NCBI GenBank assembly: GCA_021847835.1
Contig: JAJZPR010000009.1
Coordinates: 1-48,235 of the forward strand
Direction of reading: 5' to 3'
Length of the DNA: 48,235 nt
DNA from: Pseudomonadota bacterium
Lineage (GTDB): Bacteria > Pseudomonadota > Gammaproteobacteria > Burkholderiales > Thiobacillaceae
A program made the position numbers and the translations under genes. How positions within the stretch are numbered: the first letter of the stretch is position 1; each line of letters opens with the position of its first letter. Positions 47,287 through 48,235 of the stretch are shown here, in pieces. Under the pieces are notes generated by a model. It was not told the origin of the DNA and ran no database searches. It worked only from the letters and a program-made list of their open reading frames with translations.

Positions 47287-47459
47287 TGGGGGGTTCCTTA
47301 TGTCCGGTTTTCGCGGCGAGTACGCGAAATAGCCGCATAGTCTATGCAAAATCAATCCGTTATGCAAGCCATGAATTCCTGGAATCATTTGCCGTTGCTT
47401 GTTTCTAACCTAAACTGAATCGTGGATTTCTTTCAGCGATCGATCACAGGAGGTTATGC

Positions 47460-48014
47460 ATGAAGCCGTTGCTTACTCTTTTCCGGCTGCCGGCAGTGTT
47501 GTTCGTGTTTCTTGCCCTGGGCGCCGCGCCCGCCAGGGCGGCCAGTTCGGCGGAAATAGACGCCGGGGTGGATCACACGCTGGCGCGTTTCACCAAGGAG
47601 GTTGCCGGGGCGGAGGCTTTCCTCAAGAGCGCCAAGGGCGTGCTGGTCTTTCCCAAGGTGTACAAGGCCGGCATCGGCATCGGCGGCGAGTACGGCGAGG
47701 GCGCCCTGCGCGTGGACGGCAGGAGCGTGGACTATTACAGCACGGCCGCGGCTTCGGTCGGCTATCAGCTCGGCGGCCAGGTCAAATCCATCATCATTCT
47801 GTTCATGAAGGACGAAGCCCTGCAAAAATTCCGCGCCAGCGAGGGCTGGAAGGCCGGTGTGGACGGTTCCATCGCGCTGGCGGACATCGGTGCCGGCCGC
47901 GAACTTTCGACCCAGACCCTCAAGAGTCCCATCGTCGCTTTCATCTTCGACCAGAAGGGGCTGATGTACAACCTGACCCTGGAAGGCTCGAAATTCACCA
48001 AACTGAAAAAATAG
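47460..48014 (+). CDS. SYLF-domain (Ysc84-like) lipid-binding protein
   Basis: A 184-residue exported protein with a signal peptide (to ~residue 27, APARA/A) and a SYLF domain: AEAFLKSAKGVLVFPKVYKA, GIGGEYGEGALRV, VGYQLGGQVKSIIILF. In other organisms SYLF domains bind phosphoinositides or actin; in bacteria the role is unclear. AGGAGGT (47448-47454) is an ideal ribosome site for ATG 47460. It precedes a lipoprotein gene by 15 bp, forming a likely two-gene unit. Confidence 0.93.
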   Translation: MKPLLTLFRLPAVLFVFLALGAAPARAASSAEIDAGVDHTLARFTKEVAGAEAFLKSAKGVLVFPKVYKAGIGIGGEYGEGALRVDGRSVDYYSTAAASVGYQLGGQVKSIIILFMKDEALQKFRASEGWKAGVDGSIALADIGAGRELSTQTLKSPIVAFIFDQKGLMYNLTLEGSKFTKLKK

Positions 48015-48029
48015 ACAAGGAGCAATAAA

Positions 48030-48235
48030 ATGAAAAAAGGACTGCCTTTGGTGCTTTTGCTGGCGGCGACTGCCGGAATGAGCGCCTGCGAAACCCCGCC
48101 CACCTACGGCGAGGTGCGCACGCACGGCCGCGACTACGATGTGCGCGTGGTGTTCAGCGATCGTGACCGCGTCATCATCCGCGACTACTACCGCGGCGGC
48201 TACCGCCTGCCGCCAGGGCTCGCCAAGCAGGGCAA
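48030..48235 (+). CDS. Small lipoprotein, truncated by the window end
   Basis: The first 68 codons are visible. A lipoprotein signal peptide ends at the cysteine in GMSACETPPTYG (C20), followed by a basic and aromatic region (HGRDYDVRVVFSDRDRVII, RDYYRGGYRLPPG) of the kind seen in small RcnB-like envelope proteins. AAGGAG lies just upstream. The C-terminus is missing. No named family is certain. Confidence 0.75.
   Translation, partial: MKKGLPLVLLLAATAGMSACETPPTYGEVRTHGRDYDVRVVFSDRDRVIIRDYYRGGYRLPPGLAKQG

Overview
The window is GC-rich chromosomal DNA from a Gram-negative bacterium, most probably a betaproteobacterium. This is inferred from the uroporphyrinogen decarboxylase/priA adjacency, the EpsD-type peptidyl-prolyl isomerase, the SHP/diheme cytochrome operon and the gltB/gltD pair. 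No rRNA or tRNA gene was seen. The genus cannot be named from the sequence alone.

Bases 1-24459 are a surface-polysaccharide (O-antigen or capsule) locus read on the plus strand. It opens with the tail of a nonulosonic (legionaminic-type) acid pathway: a hydrolysing 2-epimerase (cut by the window edge), a NeuD/PglD acetyltransferase and a DegT-family aminotransferase that carries an unusual CBS-pair fusion. Next comes a complete amidotransferase trio (WbpG/PseA-like, HisF-like, HisH-like), expected to turn an acetamido group into an acetamidino group. Visibly AT-richer genes for an FkbM methyltransferase and a sulfotransferase follow. After these come a Wzx-type flippase, two unrecognised proteins that look distantly alike, two GT-B-like enzymes, an 890-residue membrane protein, a Wzy-type polymerase, a GT2 glycosyltransferase and a WbpV-like reductase. 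A WbpM-type 4,6-dehydratase closes the locus and, with the reductase, should supply UDP-QuiNAc or a related 6-deoxy sugar.

Between reductase and dehydratase (18.8-22.4 kb) the locus is broken up. It holds a minus-strand hicB-hicA toxin-antitoxin pair, two inverted arrays of a 62-bp palindrome-bearing repeat, and copies of a dispersed CAAG-rich repeat. Between the two arrays lie the small initiating phosphoglycosyl transferase and an AAA/DUF4143 ATPase preceded by a perfect 15-bp inverted repeat. A copy of the CAAG-rich repeat sits in frame inside the dehydratase gene, and another forms the 3' end of the reductase gene.

Bases 24474-28087 (minus strand) are one operon: SHP cytochrome, diheme cytochrome c, cytochrome b561-like protein, OmpR-family regulator and sensor kinase. 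An unknown membrane-anchored protein and an EpsD-like lipoprotein isomerase follow on the same strand.

Bases 30039-48235 are mostly housekeeping. gltB and gltD are separated by an addiction module whose ParE-like toxin is frameshifted. Then come a Na+/H+ antiporter, two small exported proteins, hemE, priA (with DnaA-box-like sites upstream), mobA, a GT-C membrane glycosyltransferase, an M48 protease, rpmE, a SYLF-domain protein and a truncated lipoprotein gene.
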